Notes under the pieces: model-generated
The model's input: only the letters and a program-made list of their open reading frames with translations
Told to the model about the DNA's origin: nothing
Database searches by the model: none
Assembly (NCBI GenBank): GCA_034509425.1
Contig: JAVTVJ010000296.1
Location: 1,550,001 to 1,614,000 of the forward strand
DNA: 64,000 nucleotides
Reading direction: 5' to 3'
Origin: Eopsaltria australis
Lineage: Eukaryota; Chordata; Aves; Passeriformes; Petroicidae
In this document: positions 12,301 to 24,751 of the stretch, in pieces
How positions within the stretch are numbered: position 1 is the first letter of the stretch
Layout: every line of letters begins with the position of its first letter
Position numbers and translations under genes: made by a program

Positions 12301-15300
12301 TCCTTGGGGAAAGGAGCTTTTTAATTGCATACACAGCCCATGACCTGGTAGGCTCTAAATCTTGCTGGGTGATGGGCAAAGTTATAGTGGGACCTCAGCT
12401 GAACACCCTGAGCTCATGTTACCGTCTGGATTAGCAAAACTCCAGACTATTACATCGTCTGCAGTCTTCAGGCATTGCTGGGGGTTTGGTTTCCCCACTG
12501 AGCTAAGCTCTTTTTTGGCATAGTCAAAAGAAGACAAACAAAACACCGCAGGTACAAAGGCACGGAGGAAAAGCAGCACCAAGCTGTTGTTTGGCCAAGC
12601 CAGCAGATGCACGGTGGCAATATTGGCTTTGTAGGAGAGCAGAGGTGGCCAGAGCCTGCACGCCCAGGTCTCACCACTTTGCAGACCTCATCATAACAGA
12701 TATATTTACACTGGATACGCCTCATTAACACGCCCTGCCAGACCCAAGCTTGCACTCTTCAGCCTGCACACGCAGAGCAAGACCCCAGTTTGGTCAGCTT
12801 GTGCTCCCAAGGCAGATAAAAATGACCTCAAAAGCCAAGCTTGATTCATGGAGTGCCATCAGAGGGTCCCTGGGAGGATAAGTGATTGATCCTGTTTACC
12901 TTTGGCACAGCAAGGCATTTAACATCAGGTTGGGAGAAGCTTTGTAGTTGTTATTCTAATGGGCTTCAAGACAGAACTATTTGTTTTGGAGCATGATAAG
13001 ACTTTTCAGACCACGGGCTCCCCAGGCAAGGCTCTGAAAGTCTATCACAGCACACGTGAAGCCACAGCACTGAACATGCTCTGCAGAGCATTACCAGGAA
13101 AACCTGCCCCTGTTATATTTCCTTGTCACAATTACAAAAAAGCCCAACAAATCCCACAGCATTCAGCTCACATCTCTTCCAAAAACCGGGGGAAGAAGCC
13201 TGCAGCTGAGGTATGGCAGGGAAAAGGTTGAGAGCAGACTCTCCTGGTGACTAATGCAGCCCCGATAAGCATCTAGATGCTCGCTAAAACATACAGTATC
13301 ACACGCAGATTAAAGGCTCCTCCCGAGATTTTGCAAGCAGCCAGGAACTCCTACCCAGCCATCTGCCCAGAGAGGGCCTCCGACTTGTCAACCAATCCAT
13401 TTCCCCCAGTGCCACGGGCTGGGTGATACTGATCTCTGCTGTGTTTTCTTGGGAGAGCTTTGATGTACAATCTCCTCCAAGCAGCAGCCCCCTTTAGGGA
13501 ACAAAGCCCGGCTCTAGCCAGGCTCCTCACCAGTTGTCCAGGTATTAGGTTCTTTTTTCCAGCTGCAGGGCAGCCCTATCACTAACCTTTTCCACTGACC
13601 TTTTGCAGGGAACCTTCTGCTCGTGGCCATCTGTGTCCTCCCCCTTTCCTTTTAAAGCATTCACCTGAGCATTTGCAGCAAGCAATTACACACACACACT
13701 GGTTTGCATCCGTCACAAAAGCTGTGAGCCTCCAATTAACCACCTCATGCCTTTTAATGATCCAACGCTGAACAAGGAAGAGAATTAGAGGGAACATCCT
13801 CAGAAGTGGTTTGCAGCAGGACAGAGCCGTCTTTATTATTGTTTGGTTGAGGGTAGCACCTAGGAAACTCAGCTAGAGGCTGTGGAAACAAATGGAGAAC
13901 GTGGGGAATTAATTTAATATGGAGAATTTGTAGTCTACAGGATAAGACGGAGTAGGTGGGTGAGGTGTAGTGTAATGAGAACACGATGATTTTCTAAGGA
14001 TCAGAACAACCTGTCAGCATCCTTTAGTCATCTGTGCCAAGTTCCTGTGTCCTCCCTCCTCGACACCACTTCAGGAGTGTGAATGCTGGCAGAGGGCTCA
14101 GCAGCAAAGGCAAGTGTGCCTTTGACTCCCAAAGCCCCACGCTGGAAGCACAGGGCAATGCCTTGTCTCTGTCTTCAAAAGATATCTGGAGATACTGCAC
14201 CTGCTTGGAAGGTTTCAGGCAAAACAGCATTTCAGAGGAATTCACCAATTCAGCAAAATCTCAGCAAGGTGAGTCAATTTTGCCCAGGTTCCCATGAAAC
14301 TTGCACAGGGCTCCAAACATCAGAAACCTGCTGAGTTTCCTGCCTGGTCACCCATCTGGTTCCTCCACCGTTCAGGTTTCCAGGGCCCTGGGGCAGCCTG
14401 CTGCCAAATAGACTGCTTAGCAAGAGGGGATTTCAGTGCTCCCACACTTCTCAGCTTGGGGTGTCCCAGATATTTAGACCATCTCAGGCAGGAAACAGCA
14501 GAGCATCCACAGATGGAGAACCCAGCAGAGAGGCCGAGAGATCCATGGATCAGCCCTTGAGACAACCCACAGAGTGAGCTGCTGCACTATTCCCTTCTGC
14601 AGAATTTCTACCTTGTTGTGTTGTGCTCTACTCTGGCAGGAATTCAGCCTAATTTCATCACAACTAAACTCTTTCCCAAACCAAAATCTCCTATTTAAGC
14701 CCCTTCCTAGCAGACACCCTCTCAGGACAGCTCATTTTCCTCTCAACAGCAGCCTCTGCACATCAGTCCAGTTCCAGCTGCTCTCAGGTCAGGGGCAGAG
14801 AGTTGTACATCCTGTACAGCCCACCAGGAACACTGCAGGGATATACAAATCAGCCAAATCTAAATTGTCTGCCCTGGAAGACAGATGATATGAACAATCT
14901 TACAGTCCCACGAGCTCGCCACAGGAGGAGAATGAGGTAAAATCTCTGTATTTATCCATCTAGTGGAAATATTTGATCTGCCTGAGGACTGCACACCTGA
15001 TATTGTGACTAGAGCGTCATGGGCTGAACCCAGGGCTCAGAACAGTTCAGCAAACTCAGACAAAGGAAATAGGGCAAAAAGAAGAGATTCACTTGGGAAA
15101 ATCACTGCCTAAATGCCTTATTCTGTGATATGGGGGTCAGATTCTGGAAAGATTAAGATGAAGCAATACCAAAACAAAAGGGACTGAAAGATACTCCAAG
15201 TGTCTCGTTCTGCTTCATGTAACACTGAACATCTCTCACTGCTCGTGGACAGCAGCAGCAGCAGCCACTGTGCACAGGCATCTTTGCTTACCCTGTTCAG

Positions 15301-17944
15301 CCACCAATAGGCTCCATGGGGAGCCTAAATTTGTCTGTACTACGAGTAACATGTTTTGGGAAGCCTGTTGTTCCCAAGATGTACCTGCAAGCACCGAGGC
15401 TGCTCCTTGGGATGCAGCTGGATGGATGCACCGTGAAAGCTGAGAGCTCCCGAGCACGCCGTGGGGAAGTTCTCCTGGGAAACATCTGTGGGAGACACTG
15501 ACACCAGCTGAAGGGTTATGTGGGGCTTGAGCAACAAACCATCTGTCCAGACCTGCTTATTAGGATGTTTACTCACAAAACTGGCCTTTTCATCAGTGCA
15601 GCAGAAGCAGTTTCTGAAAGCAGCCCTGACCACCAAGGAAACAGTCTCAGAATCAATCAACAGGAACAGGAGTGGATCCAGCAGCCAGAGGAATCTGGTC
15701 CTAGCACAGGGACATTTTGTCCATTTTGCCATCTCTCCTAGCTGTAAATTGGTAAATTATTTGAGATCAATGTCAGTGAGGATCTTTTGGACAAAAGGCC
15801 TTTTGTTTCCTTGCCCCATGCAAATCCATTAACTCTGCTGTACAGTAGGGATGGTGATTTACGATTTTCACTTTGCTGTGTTTCCAGTCCATATTATGAT
15901 GCTTGTGTTGAGCAGGTAATAAAGGGTGGGAACACAACAGAAAGAAAACACAGTTCTCCACTTGCCTTTTTTTTTTTGTCATTGTTAAACATGAAATTAA
16001 TTGTTTCTTTCGTATTTCTGTAATGAATGATTACCATGCTCATGAGCCCAAGAAACCTACCCAGGGTGACAGTGGGCATCTGCAATGGACCCAGGGGAAG
16101 ACACATGCTCTGAATCAAATGTCAGTGGCTCAGCAATAAAAGCCTCTCTCAGGACTGAGACCATCCTTCAAAGGCAGCAAGTCTCACCATAGATCAACAC
16201 AGGAAAAAGAAAGCAGCAGGGACCACAGCAGAGATCCCTATCTGCACGGCGGGGAAGGGGAGGGGAAGGAAAGGGAGCTTGTCATTTAACAGCAATAATA
16301 AACATTTCTGAGAGTGCTTCCTCCTCTCCCTGCAGGAGCATCTTCACCCTAAGCACTGATGGGCTTCAGGTGGGATCAATCAGATCCAAACCTCTCAGTC
16401 CTGATATTCCTGTCAGAGAAAAATACTTTGGGGTAGCTGTGGATTGTGCAGCTATAGGGCTGCTGCAGGGTGTCCCACAGTGCTGAAGACAGTGATGTGT
16501 TACCTCCATGTGTTTGTTGTTCCACACAAATCCCTCAGAAGTCACCTGTAAAAAAACATGGATACATTGCAGATGAGAAGAGGAACATATCTCTGCCTTC
16601 CAAGCAACTGAACATCAAGGAAAACACTCTCGTGAGGTGTTTGACAGGAGAAACAAGCCAGAACTTCGCTTTCATTCAGCCCTCTGGCTTCAATGCCAAG
16701 CCACAATTTATTTCACAAAGAAGAAAAAAAAGCAGTAAAGGAAACACTCACCAGGATGAACACGCTGTCTGCTGTGGCCTGGAGGCAGGAAGGTGGCTTG
16801 AGCAAAGGCAGGGATCAGGATAACCAGGTCAGTGGCCAGCACTGCCCTTGACCTCACTGCCCACCAGGTGGGATGGCTGCTCGCCTGGCACAGCTCCTGT
16901 AACTCCTGCCATGGCCTCTGCAAGCTGCTCCAACAGGATTTACAGACCTCTCCCTTATCAAACCTGGTGGATTTCCTCTCCCACTCCTTTCCCAGCCCTT
17001 GCCCTGCACTGGGAGACACAAGCATGATGCAGCACTGACCTTATGTCTAGAACGAGGAGACCATCACCATGTCTCTGCTTTCCAAGACTCTGGGTTTTTA
17101 GCAAACACCTACTCTTTCCTGAGTTCACCTTCCCAAGAGAAGAGCAGCTTCAGGAAATCATGTCAGTCAAGAGTCCAGGAAAGAAAACTGTAATGTGATC
17201 CAGGTCTAACCTACAGAAATGCTGGGAACGTCTCCTTTTACAGAGGGCCCTTCCAAAAGGAAACCAACCCACTGTAAATAATGTGTCTGGGAAGAGAAGG
17301 CAAACCTTTAACCATTCCCTTGCCTCCACTGCTTACTCAGTTAAACTTCATCTTTCCTTTGAAGCCAGGCAAAGTTACCCTCTCTGCTTTCTAGTTCTGT
17401 TCTCTGGCTCTGGCTAGCCCAGAGATCCTGCTGTTTTGCTAATCCCACTGCCTGAAACTGGGATTAAAGTTGGATTATCCAGGCAGATGAAGGAGTGGTG
17501 CTCCAGACCCTCCACATCTGGTGTTTGTGCCTGCCTCATTTTCCCAGCTCTACCTGGGCATCCAAGGGAAAGGAAGGGAGTGAATACAGAAAGGGTCATT
17601 CTGTCTCTTCCCAGGGTTTACACAAAGTCCTGCTACTGATACAGAGCACAAAACACATTTGCTCATATAACTGAAGTGGTTTTAGCTCTGTGTCCTCACA
17701 TACAACAAAATTAATTTCTTCCTTTAAAAGCCCTCCTTGCTACTGCTGCTTAAATCAAGGACTCAAGGTACTACTTCTCCCAAATTCAAATTAACAGTTT
17801 GAATCCAGTTTCACCACACAGAGTTTGGTTTTTAGGGAAGAGCAGGGAGTTCCTTCCAACAGGAGCCAAAAGAAGTCAGTGGGACAGTTTGTGCAAACAG
17901 GCATGGGACTCTTGGAAAGATCAGAGACCTTGATCCAGCATTCC
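6369..17944. other. Intergenic DNA, no gene seen
   Basis: No convincing coding region; open frames up to 152 codons (7965-8423) lack recognisable domains. A 15-base T run is at 7829-7843 and a 9-bp hairpin with a 5-base loop at 8117-8139. No CR1 is visible in over 11 kb. Regions near 10500-10720, 11430-11620 and 12090-12340 have homeodomain-type cores and retained CpGs. Confidence 0.6.
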
Positions 17945-18066
17945 TGAGCACATGCTTAATTCACCCCAAAGCGAGTGCTGAAATGCTTGGCTGAGTAAGA
18001 ATGGGCTTAATCACATGCTTAAACACTCACTGCATGAGCACTTCAGAGATTAAGATTGATTAGGTC
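17945..18066. repeat. Ancient amniote self-complementary repeat, degenerate copy
   Basis: Contains TGAGCACATGCTTAATT, then GGGCTTAATCACATGCTTAAA, with AAATGCTTGGCTGA between. This pattern of alternating GCACATGCTTAA / TTAAGCACGTGC words is typical of an old interspersed repeat seen across reptiles and birds, probably a non-autonomous DNA-transposon relic. A second copy is at 42250-42372. Family name not certain. Confidence 0.5.
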
Positions 18067-19723
18067 CTTCTCCTACCTGTACCTCATACCTCCCCTCTTC
18101 ATGAAAATCTCATTTCTGAGGGCATGAAGCTCATAAGGAGACACAGGGAACACATTTTTCAACAGGTTGCAAATTTTCCAGCTTCCTGCCCCTTGACCAC
18201 AGAAGACTTGACCTTTTTTGGGGGGGATAAAACAATTTACTTACAAAGCCTGATGGCATGAACCCCATCACAAGGTCAGAGTCCAAATTAAACAGGTTTT
18301 CCTTCAGTATTGTCAAGGAAGTCTTAGCTCCCAGGACTTACAACTCCTTTAAAACAAACAAAATCCAGATTTTCAGAGCTTGGCTCAGTGAAATCAAGTT
18401 GTTAATGTTAATACACTTTATTGATCTTAAAGGAATACAGCATGGAAACAAAAGGCATTAATTGAGAGAGAGGCTCTGTTTACATTAGATCACACAGCAT
18501 GAAAGGAGCAGATCCAAACTCAGGTCCCCACAAACTGAGGTCCCCACAACAACAATACATGAAGTTCAAGTCTTTACTTCAGCCTAGACTTAGCCTGGTC
18601 CCCAATGTCATTTGGACCAAGCTTGCCCATATTTTTTGGCTGAAGGCCATTCCAGGCAGCCATCACTGGGTCAGATCCCCAGATCCCTGCTCAGGTGGAA
18701 GCAGATTTGCCGTGCCCCTGGCATGGACTGCCTAGGTCAGTGTTCTACCAGTGTGCACCAAAACTGCTCTACTGCCCCAACCAACATTGGGCAGGTGGAG
18801 ATGACCATGGGACACATTTCCAGACTGTTCTGTTGCTCCAAACCAAGGCACAAATGGAGACACAGTCAGATGGAGAGGAGAACTCAAGGACAGCAAATTC
18901 CCAAGGCAAAGAGCAGTGGAGGTACTCTGGCTCTAGGATGGTTCATTTGGTTTGGAGGCCACCAGCTTTCCCTACATTTTATAGGCAACTGTAGGGTGTA
19001 AAACTGCTCCCAGCAGTGACTCCCAAAGTAGACTCATTCATGGACTGAAGTCATGAGGAACACACATGGATTGTTCCATAACAGTGTTCGTGGTACAGGG
19101 GATGATGTTCACCATGACAGAGGACAGACTGCCTGCCTGAAAGGGTAGATGAATTTATTGTGCCAGAGGACAAGAGTGACCAAAACCATGTGTCCATAGT
19201 CTGAATAAATGCATGTCACCATCAGCCAAGCGTGGAAAGTGAACTGGGCAAAGCAATGCAAAACTCGCCTTCAGCAGAAGTTGGGAGGGCAAAAGCCTAA
19301 TAAATATCAGAGTGAGGAAAATTCAATTGCATAGACAGCTCCCATCAGTTACTCCAGGATCAGAGGAACACTGGAAATGGTCTGCTGGGTCAGCAGGATG
19401 GTGCATCACCCCCAGCTAATGGTGCTTCAGCAGCTGCAGGAAAAGACAGATCTTGAGGAGGAGCACACAAGCCTTGCCACTGTTTGCAGTCCAGTCACCT
19501 CACTCTTCCTGGCACCCACAATCATTGGTGGAGCACATCCATCCCTACCTTCCCTTTCTCTCTGAACTTGCTGATATTGCATTCATCTCACTATTTCCAG
19601 CAGAAGCAAATTCCCAGCTGTGTTAAAAAGCACTTTCTAGTATCCCTTTTAAATAGATTCCTCTGGTTTTCATAGATCTCCCCTCATTCCAGAACTGCAA
19701 GAATTTTCAAACCCCAAAGCAAC
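18067..19723. other. Intergenic DNA, nothing recognised
   Basis: Unique-looking sequence with short open frames only (129 codons at most, 18612-19001). No repeat or RNA gene recognised. Confidence 0.6.
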
Positions 19724-20183
19724 TCATAGAATCATAGAACAGTTAAAGTTGGAATAGACCTCTAAGATCAAGTCCAACTCTTAATCCAAGCACCATCTTT
19801 TTCACCACTAAATTAAGTCACCAAGTGCCACATTTTTTAAACACTTCCAGGGATGGTGATCCCACCACTTCCCCAGGATGCTTGTTCCTATATCTATACA
19901 TCCTTTCAGTGAAGAATTTTCTCCTAATGTCCAATGTAAACCTCCCCTGGCACAGCTTGAGGCCACTTCCTCATGTCCTATTGCTTGTTAACTGGGAGAA
20001 GAGACTGACCCCCACCTGGTTCCATCCTGCTTTCAGGGAGTTGTAGAGGGTGATAAGGTGTCCCCTAAGCCTCTTTTTCTCCAGGCTGCCCTGGAGCCCC
20101 CTTAGCCACTTCTCTCAAGACTTCTGCTCTAGTCCAGTCCTTTCATCCATTCCATTGCTCTTCTCTGGACATGCTCCAGCACC
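19724..20183 (-). mobile_element. CR1 LINE, 3'-terminal about 460 bp
   Basis: Starts on the plus strand with the inverted 3' terminus TCATAGAATCATAGAAC and AGTTGGAATAGACCTCTAAG, and continues through the typical internal CR1 words GAAGAATTTTCTCCTAATGTCC, TGAGGCCACTTCC and TTCTCCAGGCTG. Element sense is minus. 5' truncated as usual for CR1; moderately diverged. Confidence 0.93.
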
Positions 20184-22845
20184 AATCATTTCTCACCACA
20201 CTTCTCCATCTCTAATGTTAAGCTGAGAATGGTTCAGGTTTTTTTGTATTAGCAACTCAGTCATATTTATTTTTGTTGGCTACTCCAAAGGTACATACTG
20301 GACTCTGAAGTTAGCTATTAAAAATATATTTAGCTGTTTCTGCTTCCTCAAAATATCCTTGTTCCCTCTTGTAAGAAAAGCCACGTGCCTGGGGAAAGCC
20401 ATGCCCAGCGTGAGGAATCACCTGCCAAGTGGCCACCACAGCTCACCAAGGACTTTGCTGCCCTTTGTGACAGGAAGGGAGGCAGGACCCTCAGGGATGG
20501 CTTTGCTGGCTGCCACCTGAGGAGTGCCCGACCTTCCTCTGAGCCAACAAACAGATCTGGGATTATTGAAGGCACAGGACTGCTGTGGAGAATCTGCTTC
20601 CAGGTTTTATCCAGCATGAACCCCAAGCCATGAGAAAAGCAGGAAACTTGTAAGGGATGGAGAGATTCCTGCCAAAGCCCCAGGACAGGGAAAGCTGCAG
20701 AGGGCTGGGAGCTACAGGCTCTCTGCAAGCAGGGGCTGTGCTGTGGAAGGCCATAACCAGACCTGGGGAATGGAAGCTCACCATTGTTCCCAGCTCCTGC
20801 AGGGCTTGGTCAAATGGTTTAAGCACCTCAGCAGCTGGGAGTGCTGATTGTGGCCTTGATCATTCATAGAGTTCTGGAAGAAAAGAGGCAGAGACCCTGG
20901 GAGGACTCCATTTAGTCCGGTCTAACTTACTGAGAGAGGTATTAGGTTGAAACACCTCCTCTTCCCTCCTCTTCCATAAACACAGATGAACCAGGATCAG
21001 ACCACTCTGTTTTTGGGACTCTCCACTCCCCCTTTCCCTCAGACCCAGCTGTCTGAGCCCTTGCTCCACAGGCACCTTGTGTTTCTCACAGCAAGCAGGA
21101 GGTCCACAGCAGGGGCCCCACGCAGTTGGGACATCTGGGCACCAAGCCAGGGCCTCTCCCTGACCCCACACACACCAGACACAGCTCTATTCTGTATTTG
21201 CTGACCCACAGCTGGTGGCTGGGGTGAGGGAGCAGAGGACAGACCCAGAAAGCTGCTGGAAGGCAGACAGCCCAGTGACACCCTCATCCCCTCAGAGTGT
21301 GTGGTACCGATTCCCTCAGTGGCAGTGATGGTTTTCCAGAGGTGTGCAGAAACACTGAATTATCTGAATCACAAGGAATCCAGCTCAGAGGGGTCTGCTC
21401 ATGTTCCTTTATGCTCCTGTACATTCCTGCACTCAGATACATGAGGAGCATAGGGATACCTAATCCCAAAATTCCCCTCTACCCCCACCTTGAAACAGCT
21501 CCCAGTGCAATGAAATGTTCCCACTTCAGACTTCCAAAGACAACCATAAACACTGGGGATAATTAAAAAGTGAACATAATGAAAAATACACTGGCAAGGA
21601 CTCCAGGCTGGGAAGCTGGGAAGCCAGGTAGCTTAAAGAAGTGCCAGACATTCAACTGGTGTCCAAGATCAGCAGATGTTTTTCAGCCTAACGTTGCAAA
21701 ACCTTACTAACTCAGATGTGTTTCCGAAATCAGAACCAGAGATGAGAATGTGTGCTGTGTATTGGGACCATACCAAGTACATTTCCAGCACTGTTAAGAT
21801 CTGTTATTAAAAAAAAAAAAAAGGAAAAAAATAAAAAGGAGGGGGTTGGGTGTCAATGGAAAAAACTAGGCCTGTTTAAAGGATTCTGGATGCTTACCTA
21901 AATCATGTAAGAAAAGGAAAATTCCTTCCTCACACTGAAAAGACTCGGATGCAATTAAGAGGGAGATACCATCAGCCCATTTCCAAGTCTGGTATTAAGC
22001 TATTCAACAAGAGAGCTGCAGAATACGGTGGCTGCAGCTGATACAGTCATAGTGATATTTAGGCAGCTCTTTTATTTTCTTTTTTTACTCAATTATCTGA
22101 AAAGAAACCATTCAGCAGCTCACTTTTAAAACGAGCCTCCCTCACCTGGTACAAGGCCATCTGCTACAGCTCTGCAATTAGAAACTCGTCATCCCAATGC
22201 CACTGGGCGTTGGTTTGTCTTTGCACCAGCAGCTCCTTTACAGCCAGAGTGAGTGCACGGCTGAGGATCCTCTCTGCTGCTCTGCTACACCTCTGAGGAG
22301 ATTTGCAGGGATTTGCACATGTTTTTCTCGCTCAAAGAGAGATTATGTGGCATGATTAAGAGATATTCTAGGAAAGAAACTACCAGCTTCCACAAGACAT
22401 TAGCTTTGCTTGATATAACACCCATCAGTTATTAATGGGACAGCTTTAAGCTGCTGCTTAGCCTTAGTAATGCCATATTTAACAACAAACATTACTTCTC
22501 TCTCCTCTCTGCAGTGGCAGCCTTTGTCCAGCAATTTCTGGATGAATTGTTCTAAACCAATATATTAGTCTTCTATACATATATACAAATATTTATATAC
22601 AGGCTGCCTTTCCATGTGTAAAGTAATAGGAGAGTTATGAGCAGATAACGGGAGTTACAGCTTTTGCTGTTTCATGGGAGGTGGAAGTGCAAGGACTTTC
22701 TGGGTCACTGAATCCACAGCTTGGGGATGTACTGCAAAACCCTTATAGAAACTGATTTTCCACTCCTTTAAAAAAAAAAAAAAAAGATATAAATAGGGAT
22801 TTACTACACTGCAGATCAAAAAATAAAATCTGCCTCTTAGAAAAA
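20184..22845. other. Intergenic DNA, nothing recognised
   Basis: No gene or transposon recognised. An A run lies near 21809-21821, AT-rich DNA at 22555-22605, and a stretch near 22000-22500 with many AT-rich motifs. It lies past the inferred DACT1 3' end. Confidence 0.55.
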
Positions 22846-23628
22846 GTGTTCCCACTGTCTCAGAAGCTGCTCCCTAAGATGTTTAATTCTGAGTGGATTT
22901 TTCCTTCCTACATTTGTGATGCAAGGAAACCTGAGAAAAAAACTGCTCTGCCTTTCAGGTGGGTGACAGGAAGAAGGACACAGAGGAACCACAAAGGAAA
23001 GCTCTGCTCAGACCCTGCTATGGAATGGACAGGCTGTCCAGATATCCCTGAAATCCACACCAGCCACAGCACTCACTCCAGCTGTTTGTCCACTGATTCG
23101 TGGCTGCCAAAGCAGATGAACCCGCAGAAACCAGCTCAACCTGCCCAAAACCTCCAGCCTTCCCACCAGGCAGCTCCAAAGCTTTTGTTGTGGATGGAAG
23201 CAGTGCTGCCTATGCAGGGCTCCTTTCTCCTTTGCTGCCAGACTCCCCTCCAGTTCCATGGGAAGAACATGAGACAGAGACCAGTGGGTGACCCAATTGT
23301 CACCTTCCATGACCCTGCTAGGGCTGTGACAGAGCTAACTGCCAAAGCTACAGAGGGCACCATGGACAGGCAGCCAATGCTCTCTTCCACCCAGCCCAGC
23401 TCCCAGAGCACACAGCTCTTGGGGATTCACTTACTGGATGTTCCATGGGGACACCTGTTGTGTCCCACAGATCGATTTGGTTACAGAAACCAACCATCTG
23501 CCCCTGTGTTGTACCAACCAAAGTCTGCAAGCACCCAGACAGACAGGAGGATTAATATTGCACTTCCATCTGCTCTGAAATGTGAGCTGCCCATCAGCAA
23601 CAACCTGAAGATGCCTCTGAGCTCCTAA
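22846..23628 (+). other. 260-codon open frame of unknown status
   Basis: ATG at 22846, stop at 23626-23628. The product would be rich in Pro, Ser and Gln with a short Arg/Lys-rich part (about residues 40-52). I recognise no domain, signal peptide or membrane segment. No clear promoter or splice context is visible, and the opposite strand of the same DNA is also poor in stops. It lies about 240 bp beyond the inferred DACT1 3' end on the opposite strand. Most likely a chance open frame, though longer than expected in DNA of this base composition. Confidence 0.15.
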
Positions 23629-23869
23629 ATCCCACCTCGCCCTTGGAAAAATGCAAATTTTCACATTTTGTGTCACAGCACAAGAGGAGCTGTGACAAGC
23701 CAATTCTGTCAAAGCACAAGTCACATCCACAGCAGCATTTTAAACTTGCCCCATTTCCTGCATGGCTAAATGCAAGGAATGTTAACAGGTCACATCAGGA
23801 GACATCTAAGTGGTGACAACACCAATATAAAAGCACTAATTGTGTCTGCACCAACGTAACAAACTTTAA

Positions 23870-24751
23870 AAAGTATTAAAACAGACTGTTTATTACAGCA
23901 TATGATGTGTTATATTAATTTACACAATGATATATATATAAAAACAGCCATTGAGATGTACAGTAAATTGGACATCAACAGGAATATTAAAACTACTGAT
24001 ACTCATGCACGTGACATGCATATGGGGTTTTTTTTCTTTTTCAAAAGCAGTTTTACACAATATAATGAAGTTACTAAGCCTTGGTCAGCTGCTCCAGCAG
24101 TTTACTCTGGACACCACCGCCGTCCGCAGCGGGACTCCCAAGAGATCGGAGCAGAGTGCACTCCAGGGAAGGCGACTTAACCTCGGAGACAGATTGAACA
24201 GGAGCCCTTTCCTGGTGGGGGAAGGCTAGGGGAGGACAGGAGTGAGTTTCAAGAAGAGAATCAACAAGAAAAGAATAAAAACCAGACCAGAGTACCAGAA
24301 GGAAAAATTTCAAGATGTGGCAACAGCAGCAGCAGGAAGGGACAAGCAAAAACGTGAAGAACCACCCTCACTCCCTCCCCTTTATTCCCTAAAATCTTAC
24401 AACCTTAAGCTGTCGATATCCTGTAGAAGACCCAGAACTGGAAAAACTAGGCAAGGAAGATCCGTTCTCACAAACATTAGCCTTTTCTCAAAGCCTTCTG
24501 ACACCACATGCTGGAGGCTGTTCACCACTGAAATGGCAGTGTTGTGTTGTTGGGTTTTTTTGAACAAGTGTAACGTTCTTTTATTTCCACATAAAAGGCA
24601 CTAGTATCCACCCAAGTTCTGAAGACAAGTGACATAATTTACCTTAAGTTTTAAATATTTGTATAAAAAAAAAAAATCTGTGGAAATATGTACAAAACAA
24701 AGCACCTTGCTTCTGAAAGCAGAAGCAGATACATTCCACCAAGTCACCTCA
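23870..24751 (-). other. DACT1: Probable DACT1 3' UTR with poly(A) signals
   Basis: Directly after the stop codon on the minus strand. Three AATAAA hexamers (read on the minus strand) lie at 24585-24580, 24386-24381 and 23894-23889. The last is followed by a GT-rich stretch about 35-50 nt further on, so cleavage near 23870 and a 3' UTR of about 880 nt are the best reading; the earlier hexamers could give shorter forms. The end point is inferred, not shown by transcript data. Confidence 0.5.
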
